Shown: positions 37,667 through 46,234 of the stretch, one piece after another | Layout: every line of letters begins with the position of its first letter | Position numbering within the stretch: position 1 is the stretch's first letter | NCBI RefSeq assembly: GCF_000317435.1 | Contig: NC_019751.1 | Span: forward strand, 4,464,001 to 4,528,000 | Length of the DNA stretch: 64,000 nucleotides | From: Calothrix sp. PCC 6303 | GTDB taxonomy: Bacteria; Cyanobacteriota; Cyanobacteriia; Cyanobacteriales; Nostocaceae | Reading direction: 5' to 3' | Program-made: the position numbers and the translations under genes | The notes under the pieces: model-generated | What the model was told of the DNA's origin: nothing | The model's input: the letters and a program-made list of their open reading frames with translations, nothing else | Databases searched by the model: none

Positions 37667-37731
37667 GTCATTGCGTTAAGCGAAGCCATGCCCGTAGGGC
37701 TTTATGTAGCAAAGCGAAATTAAGCAATGAC
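37667..37731. repeat. Inverted-repeat element GTCATTGC...GCAATGAC
   Basis: GTCATTGC (37667-37674) and GCAATGAC (37724-37731) bracket a GC-richer segment with further partial pairing (CCATGCCCGTAGGGC). It looks like a small dispersed cyanobacterial palindrome placed just after the glycine-zipper gene. No second copy is in the window. Confidence 0.4.
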
Positions 37732-37761
37732 AGCTTTTGGATCAATCATTCTGTGGATTTC

Positions 37762-37849
37762 TCTAACAATCTGCTTACACGCTGACTGTATAGACTTAGT
37801 CGGTTGAGTTTGACAGGTTGCTAGCGGTGGATGAAGCAGAACGTTATTT
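37762..37849 (+). other. attC-like recombination site
   Basis: The order of paired arms is that of an integron attC. TCTAAC (37762-37767) stands as R'' and GTTATTT (37843-37849) as R'. CTGCTT (37771-37776) pairs with AAGCAG (37834-37839) as L''/L', each 3 nt from the outer box. CAC-GCT (37778-37783) pairs with AGC-g-GTG (37823-37829) leaving one bulged base, as expected for an extrahelical base. R' fits GTTRRRY only partly. It lies after the glycine-zipper gene and before vapBC. Confidence 0.5.
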
Positions 37850-37968
37850 ACCAATTCCTTCGCTGCTGAGTGCGATCGCACTCAGCAGCGATAAAAATCG
37901 GGTACGTCCCCAAGTATAAATCGGAAACCATGGAAAAATATATAGCGTTGAATCCAGCCAATATAACT
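37844..37968. repeat. 125-bp junction repeat, copy B
   Basis: Second copy of the repeat at 36289-36413. Its 32-bp palindrome (37860-37891, arms TCGCTGCTGAGTGCGA and TCGCACTCAGCAGCGA) differs from copy A at two positions per arm, and both pairs are kept by matching changes. It begins exactly at the cut point of the attC-like site. Confidence 0.9.
37882..37968 (-). pseudogene. Second integron-integrase fragment (internal to copy B)
   Basis: The minus strand encodes SYIGWIQRYIFFHGFR then FILGDVPDFYRC and a stop in the palindrome. It is the same segment as in copy A but shorter at the N-terminal side. It shows that the repeat carries coding relics of an integrase and was copied after the gene was already broken. 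Confidence 0.65.
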
Positions 37969-37994
37969 ATCAAAGTAAACTAGGGATCTTTACC

Positions 37995-38222
37995 ATGAAT
38001 ACCGCTCAAATTAGCACCGATGGCACCCATCAAATTGTGATACTCCCCGAAGACTTCAAGATGGCGGGTACTGAGGTTTACATTAAAAAAGTTGGGAATG
38101 CGATCGTTTTGATTGCCAAAGATCATCCGTGGCAATCTCTGTTTGAAAGCTTAGAGCAGTTTTCTGATGATTTCATGACTACTAGAGATCAGCCTCCCCT
38201 GGACGTTCGAGAGGCGTTCTAG
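37995..38222 (+). CDS. vapB: VapB-type antitoxin
   Basis: The 75-residue product has an AbrB/SpoVT-like N-terminal DNA-binding fold (ISTDGTHQIVILPEDFKMAG, then TEVYIKKVGNAIVLI). A toxin-binding tail follows (SLFESLEQFSDDFM...QPPLDVREAF), as in VapB proteins of the cyanobacterial type. Its stop codon is directly followed by the ATG of vapC, the usual coupled arrangement. The gene itself looks intact even though its partner is broken. It normally neutralises VapC and represses its own promoter. Confidence 0.85.
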   Translation: MNTAQISTDGTHQIVILPEDFKMAGTEVYIKKVGNAIVLIAKDHPWQSLFESLEQFSDDFMTTRDQPPLDVREAF

Positions 38223-38614
38223 ATGCAATACCTGCTTGACACCAACATTTGTATTTATTTGATTAAGCAAAAACCTCCCAAGGTATTGGCGCGATTCTAA
38301 ACCCTCGCCTTGTCAGATATTGGTATTTCTTCCATCACCGTAGCGGAATTAGAATATGGCGTTTGCAAGAGCCAACAGCAAGAGAAAAATCGTAGTGCCT
38401 TGATGCAATTTTTAATCCCTTTAGAAATCGTTGAGTTTGATCAAGCTGCTGCAACCCTTTATGGCGCAATTAGAAGCGATCTGGAAAGTAGAGGACTTGT
38501 GATCGGGGCAATGGACATGCTGATTGCTGCCCATGCCTTGAGCCTTGGTGTCACGCTGATGTGCGAGAGTTTTCACGCATTGCCAGTCTATCTCTAGAAA
38601 ACTGGGCGGAATAA
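38223..38614 (+). pseudogene. vapC: Broken VapC toxin (PIN-domain ribonuclease)
   Basis: The start MQYLLDTNICIYLIKQKPP is normal PIN domain, with the first catalytic Asp. An in-frame TAA at 38298-38300 interrupts it, where a single-base change from a sense codon such as CAA would restore reading. The frame then continues SDIGISSITVAELEYGV and GAMDMLIAAHALSLGVTL, retaining the next acidic residues. Near 38556 about 10 bases seem missing, deleting the last active-site segment and shifting frame. The original C-terminus is readable in the other frame as VREFSRIASLSLENWAE with stop TAA at 38612-38614. Two independent lesions make this a decayed toxin. Confidence 0.8.
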
Positions 38615-38887
38615 AGACGGTCGGTTACGATACAAAGGTTAATAGCCGCAGATGAACTCAATCGTTATTTTCCAATATCTTCACAGAGAGTGCGAACTGA
38701 CTAGTCAGCGCTTCGCTATCGCGTGAATCAACGTTACGGTTATTTTGGAGGTAATCGTTTGCCCAACTGCAACCGCGTTTGAGTAAGTCTTTAAAGTCTA
38801 GATTCCAAAGAATGATGGTGTTGTCGTCGCTAGCTGAGGCTAAATTTTCTCCATCAGGGCTAAAACTCTCGCTGAAAACTGGTGCAG
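38606..38887. repeat. Direct repeat C (left of selO)
   Basis: 282 bp that align with 40854-41112 over their whole length, the only length difference being a 23-bp insertion here (near 38693-38715) that contains the palindrome CTGACTAGTCAG. It begins inside the old vapC 3' end (GCGGAATAA) and runs through GTTATTTTCC into the 3' end of a WD40 gene. With copy D it brackets selO. Confidence 0.9.
38665..38887 (-). pseudogene. 3' fragment of the WD40/STAND gene
   Basis: The minus strand encodes SFSPDGENLASASDDNTI, then ILWNLDFKDLLKRGC, then SWANDYLQNNRNVDSRD. This is nearly the same as the last WD40 repeat and tail of the large gene ending at 40913. The 23-bp insertion shifts the frame after NVDSRD, and nothing upstream of the last WD40 repeat is kept. 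It is a duplicated tail, not a gene. Confidence 0.85.
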
Positions 38888-38959
38888 CTATTATGTTAGC
38901 CTCTAGAAGGTTCTCAATTAAAACATGAATCTTTCCCAACAATACGGGCGCTAGCAACA

Positions 38960-40663
38960 ATGTCATATTCATCTAAACCATCTGCCGAGTCTTGCGTAAC
39001 GACCTTCGATGAGTTTGTGCAATTGGCAGACTATTCTCTGATGAACACTTTAAATCCCGATCCTGATGCCACGATCGATGGTGATGATCGCCGTCCCCGT
39101 CAGGTTTTTTCTGGTCATTTCGTACCTGTGACACCCACGCCGCTTGCAGAACCAGAATACGTAACCCATAGCAGCACTTTTTTTAAGGAACTTGGGTTGA
39201 GCGATGAGTTGGCGTTTAATGAAAAATTTCGCCATCTATTTTCTGGTGACATTTCTGTAGCGCATGAGCCTATGCGTTCGTTTGGCTGGGCAACTGGTTA
39301 TGCACTGTCGATTTATGGCACCGAATATACCCAACAATGTCCATTCGGGACTGGCAATGGTTATGGCGATGGTCGGGCAATCTCTGTGTTTGAAGGAATC
39401 ATCAATGAACAGCGCTGGGAAATGCAATTGAAAGGTGGTGGACCAACGCCTTATTGCCGTGGTGCCGACGGGCGCGCAGTGCTCCGTTCAAGTGTGCGTG
39501 AGTTTCTAGCGCAAGAATATATGCAGGCTTTAGGTGTTCCAACATCGCGCTCTTTGACACTGTATGTTTCTAAATCTGACACCGTTACCCGACCTTGGTA
39601 TTCTCAAGACTCCCACTCCATCGACCCTGATGTTTTGGTGGACAATCCTGTGGCTATTTCAACTCGCGTTGCACCATCCTTTTTGCGGATTGGTCAGCTA
39701 GAGCTATTTGCCCGCCGTGTTCGCAGCAACGCTCATCCAAGAGCATTAGAAGAGTTGAGCATGATAGTGTCGCATTTAATTGAGCGAGAATATAAAAGCG
39801 ACATTGATCAAAATCTTAGTTTTGCAGATCAATTGGTTGAATTAGCGAAGTTATTTCGCCAGCGTCTGACTTCACTGGTGGCTAATTGGCTACGGATTGG
39901 TTACTGCCAGGGTAATTTTAATAGTGACAACTGTGCTGCGGGTGGCTTTACTCTCGACTATGGACCATTTGGATTTTGTGAAATTTTTGACCGTTGGTTT
40001 CAACCTTGGACTGGTGGTGGCAAACACTTTTCATTCTTCAATCAGCCGATCGCAGCAGAGGCAAATTATCATATGTTTTGGCAATCTGTGAGACCGCTGC
40101 TTGCAGAAGATGCCGAAGCTTTAGAACATTTTGACCAAGTACGCCATGGCTTTGCAGAAGCAATGCAAAAACAAATCCAAAAAATGTGGGCGGACAAACT
40201 TGGTTTGCCTGAATTTAACCCAACGCTATTTCAGGAATTAATGCAGTTAATGTCCCAGTCAGAGGTAGATTACACCATCTTCTTCCGAGAGTTATCCCAT
40301 ATACCAGACGATGTTTCAGCATTGAAAAAGAGCTTCTACGTTAAAACTTCGCCCCAACTCGATGAACAATGGCAATTTTGGCTAAAAAGCTGGCGTAACC
40401 TCGTCATTAAGGACGGCAATTTGGCTGAGATATCAACAAATATGAAACAGACTAACCCAAAATACGCATGGCGAGAGTGGTTGGTTGTCCCTGCCTATCA
40501 ACAAGCCATGCAGGGCAACTACACGTTAATTAAAGAGTTGCAAGAAATACTGAGCTATCCATATGATGAGCAATCACAAGGAGTAGAAGATAAATACTAT
40601 CGCCTAAAACCCAAGGCGTTTTCTAGCGTTGGTGGCGTATCGCACTATAGCTGTTCATCTTGA
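38960..40663 (+). CDS. selO: Protein adenylyltransferase SelO (YdiU/UPF0061)
   Basis: SelO is a pseudokinase-fold enzyme that transfers AMP from ATP to Ser, Thr and Tyr of target proteins in redox control. The 567-residue protein has [31 protein letters not shown], and the active-site region [20 protein letters not shown]. It ends in Cys-Ser-Ser, the cysteine standing where human SELENOO has selenocysteine. It is complete. It lies between direct repeats C and D, and its composition (fewer HIP1 sites) differs somewhat from neighbours, which suggests it was brought in. The start at 38960 is assumed; later ATGs exist. Confidence 0.92.
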   Translation: MSYSSKPSAESCVTTFDEFVQLADYSLMNTLNPDPDATIDGDDRRPRQVFSGHFVPVTPTPLAEPEYVTHSSTFFKELGLSDELAFNEKFRHLFSGDISVAHEPMRSFGWATGYALSIYGTEYTQQCPFGTGNGYGDGRAISVFEGIINEQRWEMQLKGGGPTPYCRGADGRAVLRSSVREFLAQEYMQALGVPTSRSLTLYVSKSDTVTRPWYSQDSHSIDPDVLVDNPVAISTRVAPSFLRIGQLELFARRVRSNAHPRALEELSMIVSHLIEREYKSDIDQNLSFADQLVELAKLFRQRLTSLVANWLRIGYCQGNFNSDNCAAGGFTLDYGPFGFCEIFDRWFQPWTGGGKHFSFFNQPIAAEANYHMFWQSVRPLLAEDAEALEHFDQVRHGFAEAMQKQIQKMWADKLGLPEFNPTLFQELMQLMSQSEVDYTIFFRELSHIPDDVSALKKSFYVKTSPQLDEQWQFWLKSWRNLVIKDGNLAEISTNMKQTNPKYAWREWLVVPAYQQAMQGNYTLIKELQEILSYPYDEQSQGVEDKYYRLKPKAFSSVGGVSHYSCSS

Positions 40664-40853
40664 TGACGACGCGACCTGAATCGCTTGGGTATTGTCAACT
40701 TAACTGATTATGTTCAAAATTAAGTACAGAAATCCGATATAAAAATGCTAACAAACGCTAACATTTTCTTCCTGCTTCACCCTGGAAGTGTCGGCACTAT
40801 CCAGTCCACACTCCCCGCAACGACAATTTTCAACACCCACCTACTTACCTGCT

Positions 40854-41112
40854 GCGGAATAAAGACGGTCGGTTACGATACAAAGGTTAATAGCCGCCGC
40901 TGAACTCAATCGTTATTTTCCAATATCTTCACAGAGAGTGCGATCGCGTGAATCAACGTTACGGTTATTTTGGAGGTAATCATTTGCCCAACTGCAACCG
41001 CGTTTGAGTAAGTCTTTAAAATCTAGATTCCAAAGAATGATGGTGTTATCATCGCTGGCTGATGCTAATGTTTGTCCATCAGGGCTGAAACTGGCGCTGA
41101 GAACTGGTGCAG
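40854..41112. repeat. Direct repeat D (right of selO, includes WD40 3' end)
   Basis: 259 bp matching copy C at 38606-38887. It includes GAACTCAATCGTTATTTTCC, where the WD40 gene stop codon (TTA on this strand, 40913-40915) falls on the same GTTA that marks the end of the attC-like site in junction B. The sequence just left of it resembles the right half of classical attC sites (compare the CTTAACTCAAGCGTTAGA pattern). Confidence 0.9.
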
Positions 41113-44100
41113 TGTGTCCGTTGAGGGTTTTAATTAATTTACCTTCTCGACTCCACAGTTTGACTGTACTATCCCAACTAGCAGCAGCAATAATTTCCCC
41201 GTTGGGACTAAAACTAACGGCACTGACGCTATCACTGTACCCCTTGAGTAAGGTTTTTAAGACTTTGCCATCCCAGTTCCATAGACGCACTGTGTTGTCC
41301 CAGCTAGCGGAGGCTATGACTTGATCTTTGGGGCTGAAGCTGACTCCCAACACCCAACTTTCGTGGGGGGTAAAAGTTTTGACGAGAGTACCATCACGTC
41401 GCCACAATTTGACGGTTTTGTCATCGCTACCGGAAGCGAACATTTCCCCTTTGGGACTAAAGTTGACGCTATTTACCCAACCTTGATGTCCCGTGAGGGT
41501 TTTGATTAGTTCCCCTTCACGGTTCCACATTTTGATGGTTTTGTCTTTACTGGCAGATATTAATAGTTGTCCATCTGGGCTAAAACTGACACCCATAATA
41601 CTGTCAGTATGTCCACTGAGGGTTTTGAGCAAAGAGCCGTCACGCCGCCACAATTTGATGGTTTTGTCGTAACTGGCTGATGCCAAGATTTTACCCATCG
41701 GGTCAAAAGCGACACTTGATACAAGGGCATTATGCCCAATTAAAGTCCGATAGAGTTTAGCTTCGGGGACATTGGTGCTGTTGTCCCGCTGCCACAGCTT
41801 AATGGAGTGATCGCGGCTACCGGATGCCAGCATTTTACCATCAGGACTCCAGCTTACACTGAGAACGCGATCGCTATGTCCTTCAAGTACAGGTAATTTG
41901 GGTGCTTCTAAACTCCAAATTTTGATACTTTTGTCGTAACTTGAGGATACTAGGGTTTTATCGTCGGGGCTAAAGGCAATACTGGCAACAGCATCATTAT
42001 GTCCTTTAAAGGATTGTTCCAAATTGCCATCACTGGAATTCCAAATGTGAATCATGTTGTCTGCACCAGCTGATGCTAGTTGTTCACCTGTGGAGTTAAA
42101 TGTCAGACTCCAAATCACTTTTTGGTGTTGTTTTAAAGTTCGCACCAGGATAAAGCTGGAGTTTTGAGTACTTTTGCGTCGCCAAATTTTAATGGTTTGA
42201 TCTCGACTGGCGGATGCTAAGGTTTTGCCATCAGGACTAAAGGCAACATAGGTGACACCATCGGTATGTCCAGTTAAGGTTGTCACCAAACTACCATCAC
42301 GTCGCCAAATTTTGACAGTTTTATCTTCACCTGCTGAGGCAACAAATCGCCCATCATGGTTAAAGGTGGCATAGTTCACCCAGGCATTATGACCCCGCAG
42401 AATTTGCATTAACTTCCCATCACTGTTCCACAGTTTGACGGTTTTATCTTTACTGCTGGATGCCAACATTTGTCCATCGGGACTGTAGTTAACACTGAAA
42501 ATCCCGTCACTATGTCCATCCAAAGTATGGGTTGGTTCTGTTTCAAATTCTCCGGTGGTGGGGTTGCGCTGCCAAATTTTGATGGTGCGATCTAAGCTAG
42601 AGGTGGCAAGCTTTTGACTATCTGGGCTAAAACTCAAGTTAGTAATGGCATCATCATGGGCGTTAATGGTTTGGAGGAGTTCACCATTTTGTCGCCAAAT
42701 TTTGATAGTTTTATCGTTGCTACCAGATGCCAGGAGTTGCCCATCTGGACTAAATACAGTACTCCAAACAACATCTGTGTGTCCCTCCAGGCGATTTAAC
42801 TCTTTTACCCCATACACAGCCTGCTGGAGGGCGGCAACTACTCGAATTTTGGTATCTGGTTGAACTTCGTTGGTATATTTTAATCGTCGCCAAGCCCGTA
42901 AGCTTTCAACGAGGGCATCAAATTCCTTATTGGAAGCGAATAGAGCCTCACTTGCCGCACTAATGGCGCTGATTTTTAAGTTATTTTCGCTACTTTCTGC
43001 CCGCCGAGTTTGCCGCACTGCCGAACGCTTTTGCATATCAGCTTGCCACCACAGCCCGCCAATTGTGGCTGTCATCATCGCCAAAACTGTACCAGCTATG
43101 CGGGCTTCCCTGAGACGACGTTGCAGCATGACATTTAGTTGTTCTTGGCTAAGTTTTTGGGCTACTTCAGCGCGGGTTTTTTCAAAGCGAACTTTTTCTA
43201 GTTCGGCAACAATACCGTAATTGTTTCTTTGGCGAATTGGTTCCACTAAATAGTCATGTACCAGCTGATAGCGATCGCCATTTTCATCCCGCAGCCTAAT
43301 TACCAAGCCGCTACCCACTAGAATATCTAAAATTAGTTCCCAAATCGACTCAAAGTTATCATGAGTTCCACCATTTTGGGCAATATTTTTGGTTAAGGCA
43401 ACGGCTAACTCCACCTTGGTACGTAGAGGACGTGTACCTTTTTCGTCGGTGAGTTCAAATAATAGTTTCCAGCTAATTTGCTCGTTTTCCCGTCCACAAT
43501 CCTTAATTACTTCCTCTAACCATCGCTCAACTAGCTTCTCGGAACCACCAGATTCGGTATACTCATCTAAAGTGGTGATTTTTTCAGCTTGGAGTTGGGC
43601 ACCAACAATTTGTAATTCAATGGGGTGAACCTCCTCAACTTCCCCAGCCAAATCCTGCACCAACTGATTGATTAAATCATTGCTGAGTTCATAGTGCGAT
43701 CGCTCTGTCAAAATATCAATTACACCGATGGCATCGTGAACGGAAAATTTCCCTAAGTAGTAACGGATATCTTTGTCAAGGATATTTTTATTAATAACGC
43801 CTAAATCGTAGCTATGTTGGTTGTTTTCGCTGCTAAGACGTTCAAATTCCAACAAATAATGTAAATAATCTTCCCGCAAGGAAAAAATCACCTTGACAAA
43901 GGGAATATTCAAGCAATCACTGACAAAGCGATAAAAATCAATCCGCTGTGCTTGATCTTGGATAGCAAAGAAAAATTCTTCTAATTGATCAAATATGAGA
44001 ATTACAGTGTAATTGTGATCAGCTAAAGCACGTAATTTATCGATTAAAACCGTGGTTGTATACTTCACCGACACTGGCAAATCGGCTTGTGCTAAAGCCT

Positions 44101-46036
44101 GATTACAACTACGTCCTAAAATCAAAATCCACTCACTATAGGTAGATAATACCAACGTCAGGGCAATGCGATCGCCGATGACTTTATCATTAAGTGCAGG
44201 TACCAAACCAGCTTTAAGAATCGAACTTTTCCCAACTCCAGAAGGTCCATGAACAATGGTTAACTTACAATCAGCACGGGAAATCCTTTCAATCAGCCGA
44301 TTCACATCTTTTGATCTGCCGGAAGCGGCAATTTCTTGTGCCACTTCCTCCGGAATGTAGGGAAACTTTGATGTTCCTCCTAACGGATTCCCTTGATAAC
44401 GTTGGGTATAACGCAGCGGTTGCAGTTGACTTGCCCCAATAAAAGCCCGAAAACCATATTGATGCTCAATTTGAATCTGTTCTTGCTTCAAATTAAAAGC
44501 TTCACCGTAATCATGCCGCTCGAAAAAATAAAGCGATCGCAATTCCTCTACAATCTCTAAATACAGTGATGGTTCATATTGAAGCTCACAAACAACCTTT
44601 GCCCATTCCAAATTACTAATTGCCTCTTCCCATTCCCCTAAGTGACGTTGCGCCCTACCTAGCAATAACAGATACCAGCTTTCCTGCTGACGTGATACCC
44701 CTGTGGCTGTTTCGGCGATGGAATGGGCAGTACTGGCGAATTCATGTGCCTGTATCCAATTAGATTTGGACTCAGCAACGGTAGTTAAAAATCCATAATC
44801 TTGGGCTACCTGAGCTTTTGTTCCATATTTTTCATGAACTTCTAAAGCCTTCTGCGCCATTTCTTCCAAGTCTTCCCAAGCTTGCAAACGTTGCAGCATT
44901 TCACATGTAGGAACAATAAACTTAGCTAGCAAATCTGGACGATTGGCAGCTTCTAAAATTCCCAAACAACGTTGAAACCAAAACAATCCCTCTTGCCAGT
45001 AGCTACGATTCAAAGCTGGACGCAACTCTGCCATACGTCGGTAACACATTCCCAAATGGAATAAAACCAGCATTTGCCGCAACAGAGGTTTAACTATAGT
45101 AGGTTCGGAAACCGTTGCTAAGGAATTCGGAGTTAAAGAAGTGGGGGGATAACTCAGATTCGCCGTTGATAGTGCTTCTAATTCTGCATATTCAAAATTT
45201 TGAACAAAATCTTGAATCTGTTTTCCTTCTGTAACCTCACCATTGCCTAATTCTTCTTGGCACAAAGCCAAACTACGTTGATAGTGTGCTAATGCTTCCT
45301 CAATATCGTCATTAGCATAAGCATCACGCCCTAAAACAAATTCTAAACTTGCTTCCAAATCCGATTCCAGTTGAACATTATACAGACGGAGTAAATCACT
45401 GCGGGCGGCTTCAATTTCACAGCGGTGTTGTGACTTGGGGTCTAATTCCAAAGCCGCATTGGAAATAAAATATTCTGCCCCACTATCTAAAACCTTATTA
45501 AATAGAGTTTCTGTTTCCTTGCGAATTAAATCAAGCAAATCATCTTTCGGCATTTCAAATTTAATTGTGGTTGCTGCCCAACTTTTAAAATCAGGTGCTA
45601 GCCGCGATAACAAAGTGGCAATTTCATCCTTTAACCACAACACCACAGGAAATCCAAAAGTATCAGCGTAGATATCTCGCCCCTGATTGAGTCCAGTCAG
45701 TAAATCTTCAATGGCAATTACCGATTCTAAGCCAAATACCATCAGTGCCGAAGGTGAAGAATCACTTTTGACAGCTGGGATATCCAAATATAGTTCTGAA
45801 ACAATAGTGTTGTGTAAATTTGTGGTGGTGTTAGGTAATAACTCTACCTCCCGCAAATTAATATCTTTAGTTAAGGTGCGAAGATGATCTACAACCTGTT
45901 GACGTAGATAACCGTAGTTACACCGAACTAGAATCAGTGAAAACTGACCCTTAGAGAGAGCAACCGCCCGAATCAAACGCTGTAATGAGCGTTGGTTTGC
46001 AGTAGCGATCGCAGTCGTAAATTGCCACTCTGTCAT
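40913..46036 (-). CDS. STAND-type ATPase with TPR-like region and 14 WD40 repeats
   Basis: The 1707-residue protein has four parts. Residues 1-200 form a P-loop-like N-terminal domain without Walker A, and about 230-530 are TPR-like helices. The NTPase domain has Walker A GPSGVGKSS (597-605) and Walker B VILIFDQLEEF (678-688). One hydrophobic segment (AGTVLAMMTATIGGLWW, about 981-997) leads to 14 WD40 repeats from about 1080 to 1680, enough for two seven-bladed propellers. STAND proteins with such sensor propellers act as switchable signalling or defence ATPases, often leading to cell death or phage resistance. The upstream ATPase gene on the same strand is its probable partner. Target unknown. 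Confidence 0.9.
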   Translation of the reverse strand: MTEWQFTTAIATANQRSLQRLIRAVALSKGQFSLILVRCNYGYLRQQVVDHLRTLTKDINLREVELLPNTTTNLHNTIVSELYLDIPAVKSDSSPSALMVFGLESVIAIEDLLTGLNQGRDIYADTFGFPVVLWLKDEIATLLSRLAPDFKSWAATTIKFEMPKDDLLDLIRKETETLFNKVLDSGAEYFISNAALELDPKSQHRCEIEAARSDLLRLYNVQLESDLEASLEFVLGRDAYANDDIEEALAHYQRSLALCQEELGNGEVTEGKQIQDFVQNFEYAELEALSTANLSYPPTSLTPNSLATVSEPTIVKPLLRQMLVLFHLGMCYRRMAELRPALNRSYWQEGLFWFQRCLGILEAANRPDLLAKFIVPTCEMLQRLQAWEDLEEMAQKALEVHEKYGTKAQVAQDYGFLTTVAESKSNWIQAHEFASTAHSIAETATGVSRQQESWYLLLLGRAQRHLGEWEEAISNLEWAKVVCELQYEPSLYLEIVEELRSLYFFERHDYGEAFNLKQEQIQIEHQYGFRAFIGASQLQPLRYTQRYQGNPLGGTSKFPYIPEEVAQEIAASGRSKDVNRLIERISRADCKLTIVHGPSGVGKSSILKAGLVPALNDKVIGDRIALTLVLSTYSEWILILGRSCNQALAQADLPVSVKYTTTVLIDKLRALADHNYTVILIFDQLEEFFFAIQDQAQRIDFYRFVSDCLNIPFVKVIFSLREDYLHYLLEFERLSSENNQHSYDLGVINKNILDKDIRYYLGKFSVHDAIGVIDILTERSHYELSNDLINQLVQDLAGEVEEVHPIELQIVGAQLQAEKITTLDEYTESGGSEKLVERWLEEVIKDCGRENEQISWKLLFELTDEKGTRPLRTKVELAVALTKNIAQNGGTHDNFESIWELILDILVGSGLVIRLRDENGDRYQLVHDYLVEPIRQRNNYGIVAELEKVRFEKTRAEVAQKLSQEQLNVMLQRRLREARIAGTVLAMMTATIGGLWWQADMQKRSAVRQTRRAESSENNLKISAISAASEALFASNKEFDALVESLRAWRRLKYTNEVQPDTKIRVVAALQQAVYGVKELNRLEGHTDVVWSTVFSPDGQLLASGSNDKTIKIWRQNGELLQTINAHDDAITNLSFSPDSQKLATSSLDRTIKIWQRNPTTGEFETEPTHTLDGHSDGIFSVNYSPDGQMLASSSKDKTVKLWNSDGKLMQILRGHNAWVNYATFNHDGRFVASAGEDKTVKIWRRDGSLVTTLTGHTDGVTYVAFSPDGKTLASASRDQTIKIWRRKSTQNSSFILVRTLKQHQKVIWSLTFNSTGEQLASAGADNMIHIWNSSDGNLEQSFKGHNDAVASIAFSPDDKTLVSSSYDKSIKIWSLEAPKLPVLEGHSDRVLSVSWSPDGKMLASGSRDHSIKLWQRDNSTNVPEAKLYRTLIGHNALVSSVAFDPMGKILASASYDKTIKLWRRDGSLLKTLSGHTDSIMGVSFSPDGQLLISASKDKTIKMWNREGELIKTLTGHQGWVNSVNFSPKGEMFASGSDDKTVKLWRRDGTLVKTFTPHESWVLGVSFSPKDQVIASASWDNTVRLWNWDGKVLKTLLKGYSDSVSAVSFSPNGEIIAAASWDSTVKLWSREGKLIKTLNGHTAPVLSASFSPDGQTLASASDDNTIILWNLDFKDLLKRGCSWANDYLQNNRNVDSRDRTLCEDIGK

Positions 46037-46234
46037 AACTCAAAACCAGTCTAGAAAATAACAATAGCAGCGAAGTAAAGATGAACGGAACAAACGAAAC
46101 TAGATTTTGGCATTGTCAAGTCCTAATGAATACTGTATAAATACTGATACTTTTGCCGTACACTCATTAGCATGTAAATTAACACTGTATAAATACTGAA
46201 TAACTGGGAATTATCATTTCCCAGTTCTCGTTAA
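46037..46234. other. Spacer between the two ATPase genes
   Basis: This 198-bp AT-rich gap contains two short direct repeats of TACTGTATAAATACTGA-like sequence (around 46130-46150 and 46184-46200). They could hold a second promoter or an operator for the WD40 gene. No hairpin with a T-run was seen, so read-through from the upstream gene is possible. Confidence 0.35.

Noticed and set aside
37667-37731. Second attC site just after the glycine-zipper gene
   Set aside because: The GTCATTGC/GCAATGAC inverted repeat lacks AAC and GTT boxes in the right order, so it is listed only as a palindrome.
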